Below are positions 1 to 8,006 of a stretch of DNA of 64,000 nucleotides, piece by piece (position 1 is the first letter of the stretch; every line of letters starts with the position of its first letter). Where the stretch lies: NCBI RefSeq assembly GCF_038007965.1, contig NZ_JBBOYD010000001.1, positions 2,396,501 to 2,460,500 of the forward strand, read 5' to 3'. The translations under genes were made by a program, and so were the position numbers. Below the pieces are notes generated by a model. That model made no database searches and was not told where the DNA came from. It worked only from the letters and a program-made list of their open reading frames with translations. This DNA comes from Niallia sp. FSL W8-0635 (lineage in GTDB: Bacteria > Bacillota > Bacilli > Bacillales > Cytobacillaceae).

Positions 1-2
1 TC

Positions 3-98
3 GTATTTGTTATTGGTTTATCACCAATAATCATCCCAATTGTGATAGTTCTAATTATTTGGATTATTTATCGAAAAAAGAGAAAGCATCAAGAATAG
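3..98 (+). CDS. C-terminal end of a membrane protein (partial)
   Basis: Only the last 31 codons of this gene are inside the window, running from the left edge to a TAG at 96-98. They encode one strongly hydrophobic segment of about 20 residues (Val, Ile and Leu rich with Pro) followed by a short basic tail ending KKRKHQE. That is the usual look of a last transmembrane helix with a positively charged cytoplasmic end. No family can be assigned from so little sequence. The next gene on the same strand starts about 165 bases downstream. Confidence 0.5.
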   Translation, partial: VFVIGLSPIIIPIVIVLIIWIIYRKKRKHQE

Positions 99-263
99 GA
101 CAATCAGATAATATGGTATAATGATAGTAATTATTAGCTTGTAAATGTTCCAGTAGATATAGGAAATACGAATGCAAAAATATTTTAAATAGTCAAAGGA
201 AAACAAAAATATTCTATTAATTTTCTATCCCCACAAATAAACAAGGAGGAAGGAGGAGCTAAT

Positions 264-782
264 ATAAATAATGCTGAGTTTAAGAAAGAAGTAAAATCAT
301 GGGTAATCGCTCTTGGATGCGCATTCGTTTTTGTCTTTATATGCAGGAACTTTATCTTTACTCCTGTTAAAGTAGTTGGTCAGTCCATGCAGCCTACATA
401 TGAAAATCATGACCGAGTAATCGTCTCTAAAATTGGACAAATCAAGCATTTTGATACTATTGTCTTTCATTCACCGATTGAGAAGGAAGATTATATAAAA
501 AGAGTTATTGGCTTACCAAATGATACAATTGAAATCCAAGATGATGTTCTTTATATTAACGGTCAAAAATATGAGGAACCCTATTTACAGCAAAATAAAA
601 GCGAATTGCTTCCTAATCAAAAATTAACAGAAAATATCAAGATTAAAGTTCCAAAGGGCCATATTTTTGTACTAGGGGATAACCGACAAAATAGCATGGA
701 TAGCAGACAAATTGGATGCATTTCAGAAGAGGCTGTTATTGGAAAGGCAATTTTCAGATTTTATCCTGGAAAGGAAAATTAA
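264..782 (+). CDS. sipS: Type I signal peptidase with apparent ATA start
   Basis: Membrane-anchored serine protease that removes signal peptides from exported proteins. Numbering from ATA at 264 gives 172 residues, normal for small Gram-positive SipS/SipT enzymes. A basic N-terminus (KKEVKSW) leads into one membrane helix (about residues 14-27). The nucleophile Ser41 lies in GQSMQPT, the general-base Lys79 in YIKRVIGLPND, and the conserved GDNRQNSMDSR box follows near residue 140. No ATG, GTG or TTG exists in this frame upstream of the catalytic serine; the first ATG (387) lies just after it and would give a dead enzyme. ATA 264 sits 7 bases after GGAGG (252-256), inside a very strong purine-rich RBS. 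An undetected mutation or sequencing error at the start codon is the alternative. The family call is secure; the start is inferred. Confidence 0.85.
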   Translation: MNNAEFKKEVKSWVIALGCAFVFVFICRNFIFTPVKVVGQSMQPTYENHDRVIVSKIGQIKHFDTIVFHSPIEKEDYIKRVIGLPNDTIEIQDDVLYINGQKYEEPYLQQNKSELLPNQKLTENIKIKVPKGHIFVLGDNRQNSMDSRQIGCISEEAVIGKAIFRFYPGKEN

Positions 783-796
783 TAATTAGAATAATA

Positions 797-837
797 AAAC
801 AAGCATTGGTAAATGGTTCATATACCAATGCTTGTTT
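797..837. terminator. Bidirectional intrinsic terminator
   Basis: A perfect 15-bp inverted repeat (arm AAACAAGCATTGGTA) has A-rich and T-rich flanks on either side. It lies between the convergent signal peptidase gene and the DUF2533 gene, and can serve both. Confidence 0.85.
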
Positions 838-840
838 CTT

Positions 841-1098
841 TTATTTGGAACGATTAACAAATTCAACAACCATTTCTTTAGAAACTTGTTTTCTTGTTGG
901 AACAACTCCAAGTCGAGCTAGCTCATTCATTTGTTCCGTTACTTCATTTATTTTATCAACAGAAAAATTCTCCCCAGCTTTAAAAAGAAAAATAGCTTCT
1001 TCAATCAAGGATTCGCGTTGCTGATCTAATTGCTTATAATAATTAACTCGAGAATTTACTTCTTCTACATGTTTGGTAATTGCTTTATGTACACTCAT
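841..1098 (-). CDS. DUF2533 family protein (YpbS-like)
   Basis: An 85-residue soluble, highly charged, mainly helical protein. The start (MSVHKAITKH), the LDQQRE segment and the C-terminal GVVPTRKQVSKEMV stretch match my memory of the small Bacillus DUF2533 family, to which B. subtilis YpbS belongs. No biochemical function is known for the family. It has its own RBS and is a single-gene unit, convergent with the signal peptidase gene. Family assignment is from recognition only and was not checked by a search. Confidence 0.7.
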   Translation of the reverse strand: MSVHKAITKHVEEVNSRVNYYKQLDQQRESLIEEAIFLFKAGENFSVDKINEVTEQMNELARLGVVPTRKQVSKEMVVEFVNRSK

Positions 1099-1189
1099 AA
1101 TCTAGCTCCTTACTTTTTATATATAATTATTTTAATATTTAATCGATTGAAAATAAAGAGTTTATTTAGTTTACATAATAACATTATGA

Positions 1190-1489
1190 TTAACTAAATG
1201 TTTTTGTAATCCAAACAATATGTAAAAGGAGGATGGAGGAATATAACATTAATGGAATAGACAGTAGAAAAACCCATAAACGTATATTTTTACTAGAAAA
1301 AGAGATAGCTAAGTATACGAGGAAAAAAGACAGAGCTACTTTTAGTAGAAGGAATAAAAAAGGGGAAATTTCCCATAGATAATTCATCAGTGGATTAGCT
1401 TCAGATATGTGGTTTAATTTGATTCCTAGAAAAGTAAAAATACCATCGAAAAAATTTAATAGGCTAAGCAGGAGAAAAAGAAGCTTCAT
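1190..1489 (-). CDS. DUF5658-like small membrane protein
   Basis: A 99-residue integral membrane protein with about three hydrophobic helices. The pattern of an Asn/Asp pair in the first helix (NFFDGIFTFLG) followed by an E-A-N-P-L motif before the second helix is typical of DUF5658 proteins, whose function is unknown. I chose ATG 1489 rather than the in-frame ATG 18 bases upstream, because GAGGAG lies 7 bases before it. It stands alone, divergent from the recombinase gene. Confidence 0.65.
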   Translation of the reverse strand: MKLLFLLLSLLNFFDGIFTFLGIKLNHISEANPLMNYLWEISPFLFLLLKVALSFFLVYLAISFSSKNIRLWVFLLSIPLMLYSSILLLHIVWITKTFS

Positions 1490-1600
1490 ACAATCACTCC
1501 TCATCATTATTCCTAATTATCCCAATTTAAATGATAAAATGATATAGGCCATTACATACAAATCAATAATTCATTCTTTTGTAGGAGTTTTAACAACATT

Positions 1601-1632
1601 ACCGCACATAATATCTCTTATGTGCGGTTTTT
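1601..1632 (+). terminator. Intrinsic terminator or leader attenuator before the recombinase
   Basis: An 11-bp perfect stem (arm ACCGCACATAA) with a 6-base loop is followed by TTTTT on the + strand. No + strand gene ends upstream of it, since 841-1489 is coded on the other strand, and it lies only about 55 bases before the recombinase start. It may end a short leader transcript or shield the recombinase from upstream transcription. Confidence 0.65.
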
Positions 1633-1685
1633 GAAGAAATATAGTATACTAAAATTACTACTTTATAGATTAGGTGGCTATACAT

Positions 1686-2639
1686 ATGATCACAAAGGAT
1701 ACATTATTTTCGTGGTACGAAGAAGAGTTAACCCTTTTTCGGACAGAAATGGATAATAAAGATTACAGTAAATTTACAATCGAAAATTATTTGCGGGATA
1801 TCTATTTCTTTTTAGAATTCATAACGCGAAAGAAAGAAGCTTATACGGATTTAAGTACGGTGAAGAAATTGCAGATTACTCTCTTTATGAATGAACTAAA
1901 AACAAAACGCGCAAATGCTAGTAGTTCGAGAAATAGACGGTTAACAGCCATTCGTTCCTTTTATAAATGTTTAGTAGATTATGAGCTTGTTCCAAAAAAT
2001 CCAGCGATTGATTTAGAAAGCGCGAAAGAACAAAAGGGAAAACTGCCAAGCTATTTGGAAAAAGAAGAATTAAAGTCTTTTTTTGACATGATTGGAAGGG
2101 TATCGCAAAAGCAACATCAAAGACGAAATAAAGTAATCCTCGGTCTAATGGCGTTCGCAGGCTTACGGGTAATGGAAATACATTCTCTTAATTTGTCTTC
2201 GATTAATCAAAATAGAGGAATTCACGTACTAGGAAAAGGAAATAAAACTCGTTATATTCCATTACCAAAAAAGCTCATGGAAGAACTACAATTATATATA
2301 GAAGAAAACAGGATTTTCCCAATGAAAGGGCAGGAAGATGCTCTCTTTATTTCCCGAAAAGGAAAACGAATTTCCAGGAGAAGGATTCAAGAAATTACAG
2401 AGCGGATCATTGATCAAATGGGAAAAGAATACCCAGATTTAAAATGGAAGGAAAAGGGGATATCCAGCCATAAGTTAAGACATAGTTTTGCGACACATTT
2501 AGTGAGAGATGGGCGTGATATCCGAACCGTACAAGAATTGCTAGGTCATACTAATTTAAATACAACACAAAAATACACACATGTTTCCGATTCTCAAAAG
2601 GAAAAAGCAATGGATTTAGAAATTTCAGATTACTTATAG
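1686..2639 (+). CDS. Tyrosine recombinase (XerC/XerD-like integrase family)
   Basis: A 317-residue site-specific DNA recombinase. The N-terminal SAM-like core-binding domain (about residues 15-105) precedes the catalytic domain. The catalytic residues are all present: Arg161 in GLRVMEI, His262 and Arg265 in [11 protein letters not shown], His288 in LLGHTN and the nucleophile Tyr297 in QKYTH. A GTG start at 1674 is possible, but ATG 1686 has AGGTGG 8 bases upstream. It has no excisionase, phage genes or att repeats beside it, so it is not obviously part of a mobile element. It could be a third Xer-like resolvase or a domesticated integrase. Its length is typical for the family. Confidence 0.85.
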   Translation: MITKDTLFSWYEEELTLFRTEMDNKDYSKFTIENYLRDIYFFLEFITRKKEAYTDLSTVKKLQITLFMNELKTKRANASSSRNRRLTAIRSFYKCLVDYELVPKNPAIDLESAKEQKGKLPSYLEKEELKSFFDMIGRVSQKQHQRRNKVILGLMAFAGLRVMEIHSLNLSSINQNRGIHVLGKGNKTRYIPLPKKLMEELQLYIEENRIFPMKGQEDALFISRKGKRISRRRIQEITERIIDQMGKEYPDLKWKEKGISSHKLRHSFATHLVRDGRDIRTVQELLGHTNLNTTQKYTHVSDSQKEKAMDLEISDYL

Positions 2640-2731
2640 AAATACCATAATAATATTATGTAAACAAGATAGTTTTCTTACTCATATTCAATCATTTGAC
2701 AGAATATATATAACGAGATGAATGAAAAAAG

Positions 2732-2790
2732 TAATCCCTTTGCTTTTTAGCAAAGCTATATCCCATGAGCTTATAAAAGAGAAGGGATTA
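2732..2790 (+). other. Possible multi-branched RNA structure upstream of the SRPBCC gene
   Basis: An outer stem pairs TAATCCC (2732-2738) with GGGATTA (2784-2790). Inside lie two further hairpins: TTTGC/GCAAA (2739-2754, loop TTTTTA) and AAGCT/AGCTT (2753-2772), with the first overlapping the second by two bases. No T-run follows, so this is not a simple terminator. It lies in the leader of the gene at 2825. I recognise no known riboswitch class. Confidence 0.35.
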
Positions 2791-2824
2791 GTCTGTCAAT
2801 GAAAGATAAGGGAAGTGTTTTTCG

Positions 2825-3268
2825 ATGCCAAGTAAAAAGCATTCAATTATCGTCCATGCAAATGCAAAAAAGGTTTGGGATTTTGTTCGCTCCATGAATA
2901 ATTGGGCTCCTCTAGTGCCTGGCTATATCAACCATCAAATCATAAATGAAAAAGTTTCAACATGGGAATTTAAAATTGATATGGGGCTTTTTAAGAAAAA
3001 AGTAGAAATGGAAGTTACAATATTAGAATGGAAAGAGCCATCGAAGGTAACATTTGATTTAGTAGGCCTTAATGAGCATTTTGAAGGAAATGGCTATTTT
3101 ATGGTAGAAGTAAAGGATGCAAATTATACAATAATGACGGGCTATTTAGAAATCAATTCTACAGGCACTTTTCCTAATGTAACAAATAGTATCATGCAGC
3201 CTAAATTAGAGGAAATAGCCGAAGAATTGACGGTTGCCGTCAGCAAAGCAATAGAGAATTTACGATAA
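2825..3268 (+). CDS. SRPBCC (CoxG-like) ligand-binding protein
   Basis: A 147-residue START/Bet v1-type fold protein with a hydrophobic ligand cavity. The opening (ANAKKVWDFVRSMNNWAPLVPGYINHQII), the alternating beta-strand pattern and the C-terminal long helix are characteristic of the CoxG branch of SRPBCC proteins. Many Bacillus genomes carry such single genes without known ligand. The RBS is weak to moderate (AAGGGAAG). There is no CO dehydrogenase cluster nearby, so a CoxG role in carbon monoxide metabolism is not implied. Confidence 0.75.
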   Translation: MPSKKHSIIVHANAKKVWDFVRSMNNWAPLVPGYINHQIINEKVSTWEFKIDMGLFKKKVEMEVTILEWKEPSKVTFDLVGLNEHFEGNGYFMVEVKDANYTIMTGYLEINSTGTFPNVTNSIMQPKLEEIAEELTVAVSKAIENLR

Positions 3269-3284
3269 TATCATTATGTTAACT

Positions 3285-3335
3285 AAAACATCAAATGATG
3301 AAAAGAAAACTTTTAATTCATCATTTGATGTTTTA
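3285..3335 (+). terminator. Intrinsic terminator
   Basis: A long inverted repeat (arm AAAACATCAAATGATGA) is followed by a T-rich stretch, just downstream of the SRPBCC gene. Confidence 0.85.
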
Positions 3336-3426
3336 TTAATTTTTTGTAAATTTTTCGTTAATTAACTTGGTTAAAAAGATATCGTCCTATATGATAAAGA
3401 TTACAAATTTTATTGGAGGTATCTCA

Positions 3427-4629
3427 TTGGAAAAAGCAAAGCAATGGAAGAAAAGTAAAACTTTTTTAGAAATTTTACTCATTTCCACAAAGTTAGGGTT
3501 CACTTCATTTGGAGGACCAGTTGCACATTTAGGTTATTTTCATGATGAATATGTACGACGAAGGAAATGGTTAGACGAAAAAAGCTATGCTGATTTAGTC
3601 GCTCTTTGTCAATTTCTACCTGGTCCAGCAAGCAGTCAGGTTGGGATAGGGATAGGAATTTTACGAGGAGGGCTCCTCGGCGGGATTATTTCTTTTTTAG
3701 GATTTACGCTTCCTTCTGTGATTGCTCTAATGATCTTTGCTAGTGTTATAGAGGGCTTAGATATAGGGAACGCAGGTTGGATACATGGTCTTAAAATTGT
3801 TGCGGTTGCCATTGTTGCACATGCAATACTGGGTATGGCAAAGAATTTAACACCAGACTTAAAAAGAAAGACGATAGCACTCTTTGCATTAGTACTTACA
3901 CTCTTATGGCAAAGTGTCTTTTCCCAAGTAGGGGTAATTATATTATCAGCTTTAATCGGCTATTTTCTATATAAGCAGCAAGCAATGCAGCAAAATCATG
4001 CAGAAGTCACTTTTCCAATTTCAAAAAGAGTAGCAAGTGTATCATTACTGCTATTTTTTGCCCTTCTTTTCCTTTTACCAGTTATTCGGGAGGTATTTGC
4101 ATACCCATGGATTGCCATGTTTGATAGTTTTTATCGTTCTGGCTCTCTTGTATTTGGAGGAGGACATGTAGTTTTGCCTCTTTTAGAGCGTGAATTTGTC
4201 CCTGGTGGATGGTTAAGCGAAGAGGCATTTCTTGCAGGATACGGTGCAACACAGGCAGTTCCTGGTCCTTTATTTACATTTGCTGCATATATTGGAACCG
4301 TCTTGAATGGATGGGGAGGGGGATTACTTGCGACATTCGCCATATTTCTTCCAGCCTTTTTATTAATTCTTGGAACACTCCCATTCTGGAATTCCTTAAG
4401 AACGAATCCGAATATTCAAGGGGCTCTAATGGGCGTAAATGCTGCGGTTGTTGGTATTTTAATCTCTGCTTTTTATCATCCTATTTGGACTAGCAGTATT
4501 ATAGATGCAAGCGACTTTGCTTTTGCAGCCATTTTATTTTCGATGTTAGTTTATTGGAAGCTACCACCATGGATTATTGTTATTACTGGCGCAATTGGTG
4601 GAATGCTACTTTCTTATTTACCAATTTAA
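3427..4629 (+). CDS. chrA: Chromate transporter, ChrA (two-domain CHR family)
   Basis: A 400-residue inner-membrane transporter of the CHR superfamily, whose characterised members export chromate. Two homologous halves are visible. The first has the signature FGGPVAHLGYFHDEYV near the N-terminus and QFLPGPASSQVG. The second repeats it as FGGGHVVLPLLEREFV and TQAVPGPLFTFAAYIG. About ten hydrophobic helices are present. The start is TTG 3427, with GGAGGT 6 bases upstream; a longer reading from TTG 3367 has no good RBS. It is a single gene with its own terminator. Many Bacillus genomes use two half-size chr genes, so the fused form is a moderately unusual detail. The substrate is inferred from the family. 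Confidence 0.88.
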   Translation: MEKAKQWKKSKTFLEILLISTKLGFTSFGGPVAHLGYFHDEYVRRRKWLDEKSYADLVALCQFLPGPASSQVGIGIGILRGGLLGGIISFLGFTLPSVIALMIFASVIEGLDIGNAGWIHGLKIVAVAIVAHAILGMAKNLTPDLKRKTIALFALVLTLLWQSVFSQVGVIILSALIGYFLYKQQAMQQNHAEVTFPISKRVASVSLLLFFALLFLLPVIREVFAYPWIAMFDSFYRSGSLVFGGGHVVLPLLEREFVPGGWLSEEAFLAGYGATQAVPGPLFTFAAYIGTVLNGWGGGLLATFAIFLPAFLLILGTLPFWNSLRTNPNIQGALMGVNAAVVGILISAFYHPIWTSSIIDASDFAFAAILFSMLVYWKLPPWIIVITGAIGGMLLSYLPI

Positions 4630-4640
4630 TATTCAAATAG

Positions 4641-4686
4641 AACCTATAAACGAGTGATTGAATCTCGCTTATAGGTTTTTTCTTTT
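4641..4686. terminator. Intrinsic terminator between chrA and ribH
   Basis: AACCTATAA...TTATAGGTT stem with an inner CGAG/CTCG pairing, followed by TTTTTT on the + strand. It is positioned to end chrA and may also end the convergent rib operon, though its T-run is poor in that direction. Confidence 0.8.
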
Positions 4687-4687
4687 T

Positions 4688-5161
4688 TTAAGCTTGTGTT
4701 AACTCGTTATATAAATTACCCATTTCAATCGCATTAACCGCAGCTTCCCAGCCTTTATTTCCAGCTTTTGTGCCTGCTCGTTCGATTGCTTGCTCAATAT
4801 TTTCTGTAGTAAGAACACCAAAGATAACAGGAATTTCCGTACTTAACGAAACATTTGCTACACCTTTTGCCACTTCGTTACTTACATAGTCAAAATGAGG
4901 GGTAGCCCCGCGAATAACCGTACCAAGGGTGATAATTGCATCATATTTACCAGACGCAGCTAGTTTTTTGGCAGCTAAAGGAATTTCATATACACCAGGA
5001 ACCCACATTACAGAAATATCATTCTCATTTACGCCATGACGATTTAACGCATCTTCCGCTCCAGATAAAAGTCTAGTCGTAATAAATTCATTAAAGCGGG
5101 ACACAACAATCCCAATTTTTAAGCCAGTTCCTATTAAATTTCCTTCAAATACTTGTTTCAT
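4688..5161 (-). CDS. ribH: 6,7-dimethyl-8-ribityllumazine synthase (RibH)
   Basis: A 157-residue enzyme condensing 5-amino-6-ribitylaminouracil with 3,4-dihydroxy-2-butanone 4-phosphate to lumazine, the penultimate step in riboflavin synthesis. The N-terminal [13 protein letters not shown] segment, [16 protein letters not shown] and the catalytic [14 protein letters not shown] with its histidine are clear. It forms icosahedral 60-mers in Bacillus. It is the last gene of the operon ribE-ribB-ribH, with only 3 bases between it and ribB. Confidence 0.95.
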   Translation of the reverse strand: MKQVFEGNLIGTGLKIGIVVSRFNEFITTRLLSGAEDALNRHGVNENDISVMWVPGVYEIPLAAKKLAASGKYDAIITLGTVIRGATPHFDYVSNEVAKGVANVSLSTEIPVIFGVLTTENIEQAIERAGTKAGNKGWEAAVNAIEMGNLYNELTQA

Positions 5162-5164
5162 TAT

Positions 5165-5782
5165 TTATTCCACCTTTTGTAATAAATTTTGTCGATATTG
5201 TATTAAATCTTGAATCGTAATCATTTTTAAAGCAAATTTATCAGCAATTACCTTCAAGTCGTTCACTCTTGCCATTGTTCCGTCTTCTTTTAGAATTTCA
5301 CAAATAATTCCAACTGGTTTCGCTCCAGCAAGCAGTGCTAAATCAACTGCAGCTTCGGTATGTCCATCGCGATTTAGCACGCCGCCATCCTTTGCAATAA
5401 GAGGAAAGATGTGACCTGGTCTTGTAAAGTCATTAGCAATGCTATCTGACTCAACTAGTTTGCTTATTGTATAGGCGCGTTCAAATGCACTAATTCCTGT
5501 TGTTGTCTCTTTATGATCAATACTGATTGTAAATGCAGTGCTTCTCGGATCACTACTATTTGTAACCATAGGAGGGAGGTGTAATTTATCTGCTAATGCT
5601 TGTTGAATGGGAACACAGATTAAACCACGCCCCTCTTTTGCCATGAAATTGATCATTTCTGGAGTGACATGATCCGCCAATCCAATGAAATCTCCTTCAT
5701 TTTCCCGATCTTCATCATCACAAACAATTACTACTTTGCCTTTTTTTAAATCAGTTAAAGCATTTTCAATGGAATCAAACAT
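5165..5782 (-). CDS. ribB: 3,4-dihydroxy-2-butanone 4-phosphate synthase, stand-alone RibB
   Basis: A 205-residue enzyme converting ribulose 5-phosphate to the four-carbon riboflavin precursor. The [11 protein letters not shown] acidic metal and substrate motif (residues about 22-32), the RPGHIFPL loop and [12 protein letters not shown] are intact. In B. subtilis this domain is fused to GTP cyclohydrolase II as RibBA. Here the protein stops just after IQDLIQYR, exactly where the cyclohydrolase domain would begin, and ribH follows at once with no remnant between. It therefore resembles the monofunctional E. coli-type RibB, so GTP cyclohydrolase II must be encoded elsewhere. Confidence 0.93.
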   Translation of the reverse strand: MFDSIENALTDLKKGKVVIVCDDEDRENEGDFIGLADHVTPEMINFMAKEGRGLICVPIQQALADKLHLPPMVTNSSDPRSTAFTISIDHKETTTGISAFERAYTISKLVESDSIANDFTRPGHIFPLIAKDGGVLNRDGHTEAAVDLALLAGAKPVGIICEILKEDGTMARVNDLKVIADKFALKMITIQDLIQYRQNLLQKVE

Positions 5783-5814
5783 CGTTTTCTTCCTTTCGTA
5801 AAATAAATTTATTA

Positions 5815-6468
5815 TTAAAAACCATTTTCTCTTAAAAATGAAGCAGTTAGTTTTGATTCTCTTTCAATGATTGGAGCTTTGTCTCTATTCATAAAGGAAT
5901 AAAAATATTTGGCCAAAAGATCAAATTCGATGTTAACAAGCTCACCTTTTCGCTTATTCCCAATCATGCTGACTTTAGAAGTATGTGGAATAAGCGATAC
6001 ATAAATAGAGTTAGAAGTCGTTTTAAAAATGGTCAAACTGGTTCCGTCAATGGTGATAGAGCCTTTATCCATTGTTAGGTGTACTTGATCCTCTGGAATC
6101 TGAATTTCTACTAAGGTGCTATTTTCTACCTTTTTTGTTGAAAGAATCATACCTGTACAATCAACATGACCAGAAACAAAGTGCCCACCAAACCTCCCGT
6201 TGGCAGCCATTGCACGTTCTAAATTAACACCTGTTCCACTATTTAAAAGTCTAAGGGTTGTATCATGAAACGTGTTTGGCATGACATCGACTGTAAAGAG
6301 ATTGGGCTCAAAGGATGTGACCGTTAAACAGACACCATTAATGGCAATACTGTCACCAATTTTCATATCCTCCATAATTTGTTCTGCTTGTATGGTTATG
6401 GAAATCGAGTGACCCGTTTTTTTATTATGCTTAACTATACCTAATTCTTCAACTAGTCCAGTAAACAA
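5815..6468 (-). CDS. ribE: Riboflavin synthase, alpha chain
   Basis: A 217-residue enzyme that dismutates two lumazines to riboflavin. It has the two tandem lumazine-binding repeats of the family. The N-terminal [10 protein letters not shown] and the repeated [13 protein letters not shown] / [13 protein letters not shown] motifs mark the barrels, and [14 protein letters not shown] closes the first. It is the first gene of a three-gene operon with ribB and ribH and lies downstream of an FMN riboswitch. In the classic Bacillus order ribD would precede it, but ribD is absent here. Strong ribosome binding site (AGGAGGAA). Confidence 0.95.
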   Translation of the reverse strand: MFTGLVEELGIVKHNKKTGHSISITIQAEQIMEDMKIGDSIAINGVCLTVTSFEPNLFTVDVMPNTFHDTTLRLLNSGTGVNLERAMAANGRFGGHFVSGHVDCTGMILSTKKVENSTLVEIQIPEDQVHLTMDKGSITIDGTSLTIFKTTSNSIYVSLIPHTSKVSMIGNKRKGELVNIEFDLLAKYFYSFMNRDKAPIIERESKLTASFLRENGF

Positions 6469-6562
6469 AGGAAATTCCTCCTTTCTGCAGCGTGTATTTT
6501 AAAGCTCTTAAATAGGTCAAGGGGGTCCAGACATTTTTAAATGTGTAGGAAAATTACAAAAT

Positions 6563-6593
6563 AAAAACCCCGTATAAAAATTTATACGGGGTC
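6563..6593 (-). terminator. Riboswitch-controlled terminator of the rib leader
   Basis: Read on the minus strand, ACCCCGTATAAA pairs with TTTATACGGGGT and is followed by TTTTTA. It lies in the leader between the FMN aptamer and ribE, so it is the likely FMN-responsive switch-off terminator. Confidence 0.85.
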
Positions 6594-6678
6594 TAATACA
6601 TACTTAAATAAACGTATCGTACAATCGAACAGCTGTTTTTTCATTGATTGTTGTTTGCAATAATACTGTCAATAGGCA

Positions 6679-6843
6679 TCAATTCCATTCTTTTTTGAAA
6701 AAGAATGGATGATTCTTAAGCTTCAATATATTTAGAACCGTAACTAATACTTGAGTCCACATTATTACAGCATCACCAAATACAACAATACAAATCGTTA
6801 GAAAAACAGGAAAAAGAAATGCGAATAATCTTTTCCATTCTAT
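6679..6843 (-). other. Possible small membrane ORF inside the rib leader, no standard start
   Basis: A 54-codon open stretch on the minus strand encodes a basic start (WKRLF), a hydrophobic segment of about 17 residues, a second less hydrophobic stretch and a charged C-terminus ending KKEWN. The only start-like codon is ATA at 6843-6841, with no convincing RBS. It lies between the FMN aptamer and the terminator, where about 270 bases are otherwise unexplained. It may be a decayed gene or chance. Confidence 0.2.
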
Positions 6844-6871
6844 ACATCATACCATCTTGTTTATTGTTAAT

Positions 6872-7056
6872 TGCCTTCTCCCATCCAGACTTTACTGTCG
6901 GCTTTGGTTTCTCACCAAATCCACCGTTTTATAAATTGGCCCTATGTAAATAGGTCTGCCATTAGCCAATAATAAATCTTATAAAACGGGTCACGGGCTT
7001 AGAGTTTTACGCACACTCATCACCGCCGGTTGGGAATTTCACCCGACCCCGAAGGC
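6872..7056 (-). promoter_or_regulatory. FMN riboswitch (RFN element)
   Basis: On the minus strand the leader shows the conserved RFN blocks: CTTCGGGGTCGGGTGAAATT at the 5' end, CCGGCGGTGATGAG, AGCCCGTGACCCG, GGTGGATTTGGTGAGAAACC, AAGCCGACAGTAAAGTC and GGATGGGAGAAGGC at the 3' end. A long variable stem (AAAACGG...CCGTTTT) lies between. This senses flavin mononucleotide and reduces rib expression. The distance to the terminator at 6593 is unusually long, so an antiterminator must act over about 270 bases or a second element is present. Confidence 0.95.
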
Positions 7057-7241
7057 GACCACACTTATTGTGTAATCATAACTATTTAATTAATTGTATC
7101 GTACACTGTTTCATTTGAATTATCAATTATTTTCTCTTAAACGCAATATTTACACTACAAGGAAAGGGATAACTTAACTAGATAAAATGTGTTTCTTTTC
7201 TTGATTTGGTCAAACTAAAAATAAAAAGTGGGGGCATAAGA

Positions 7242-8006
7242 ATGAAAATTGCAGAAAATGTTTTCGGCTATCGAACAGCAATTGTTAACATAGCTTATAT
7301 AGCAGGATTAGGATCTACAAAAAAAGATTGGGTACTGGTAGATACAGGGGTGCCCTATTCAGCGCCGTTTATTTTGAAAAATACGAAGAAACTTTTTAAC
7401 GAAAAAAAACCACTAGCAATCATTTTGACACATGCTCATTTCGATCATATCGGTGCACTACAGACACTTGTGCATGAGTGGAATGTTCCTGTATATATCC
7501 ATGAGAAAGAAATTCCCTATTTAGAAAGCAAGAAGAAATATCCGCCACCTACACCATTTAAAGAAAAAGGGATGATGTCCTTTCTTTCGCCGTTTTATCC
7601 ACGAGATGGGATTGATTTTCATTCCAGAATTAAGCCTATATCAAGCGAGCATTCCTTAGCATTTTTAGAAGGCTGGGAGTGGATATACACGCCTGGGCAC
7701 ACGAATGGACATATTTCCTTATTTAGAGAAAAAGATCGGTTACTTCTTGCAGGAGATGCACTGATTACAGTCAAACAAGAATCACTTTTTGCAGTCTTAA
7801 CACAGGAAAAAGAGATTCATGGACCGCCAGCATACTTTACACCAGACGTAGAAACTAGCATCATATCGATAAAGAAGCTCCTAGCACTAGACCCACAAAT
7901 TTTATATACAGGGCATGGAGTACCGATGTATGGAAAAGAGATAAGAGAAGGAATTAGTGACCTTCTTTATCAGCATTCTGAAGAAGCTGTAGTAAAAGGA
8001 GGATAG
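7242..8006 (+). CDS. Metallo-beta-lactamase fold hydrolase
   Basis: A 254-residue MBL-superfamily enzyme. The zinc-binding THAHFDHIGAL motif (HxHxDH, near residue 65), the TPGHTNGHISLF histidine, the GDAL aspartate and the C-terminal YTGHG histidine give a complete two-metal site. The substrate cannot be told from sequence; related proteins include glyoxalase II-like and quorum-quenching enzymes. ATG 7242 was chosen because GTGGGGG lies 7 bases upstream; an upstream in-frame start at 7206 overlaps the RBS region. It is divergent from the rib operon and has a distant homologue at 48873 with the same domain layout. Confidence 0.8.
   Translation: MKIAENVFGYRTAIVNIAYIAGLGSTKKDWVLVDTGVPYSAPFILKNTKKLFNEKKPLAIILTHAHFDHIGALQTLVHEWNVPVYIHEKEIPYLESKKKYPPPTPFKEKGMMSFLSPFYPRDGIDFHSRIKPISSEHSLAFLEGWEWIYTPGHTNGHISLFREKDRLLLAGDALITVKQESLFAVLTQEKEIHGPPAYFTPDVETSIISIKKLLALDPQILYTGHGVPMYGKEIREGISDLLYQHSEEAVVKGG

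Noticed and set aside
387..782. Signal peptidase starting at ATG 387
   Set aside because: This start lies one codon after the catalytic serine and after the only membrane anchor, so the product would be inactive. The frame upstream is open and encodes the missing parts.
4131..4343. Minus-strand frame within chrA
   Set aside because: It lies entirely inside the well-supported chrA gene, has no RBS and shows the Pro/Ser-rich composition of an antisense reading.
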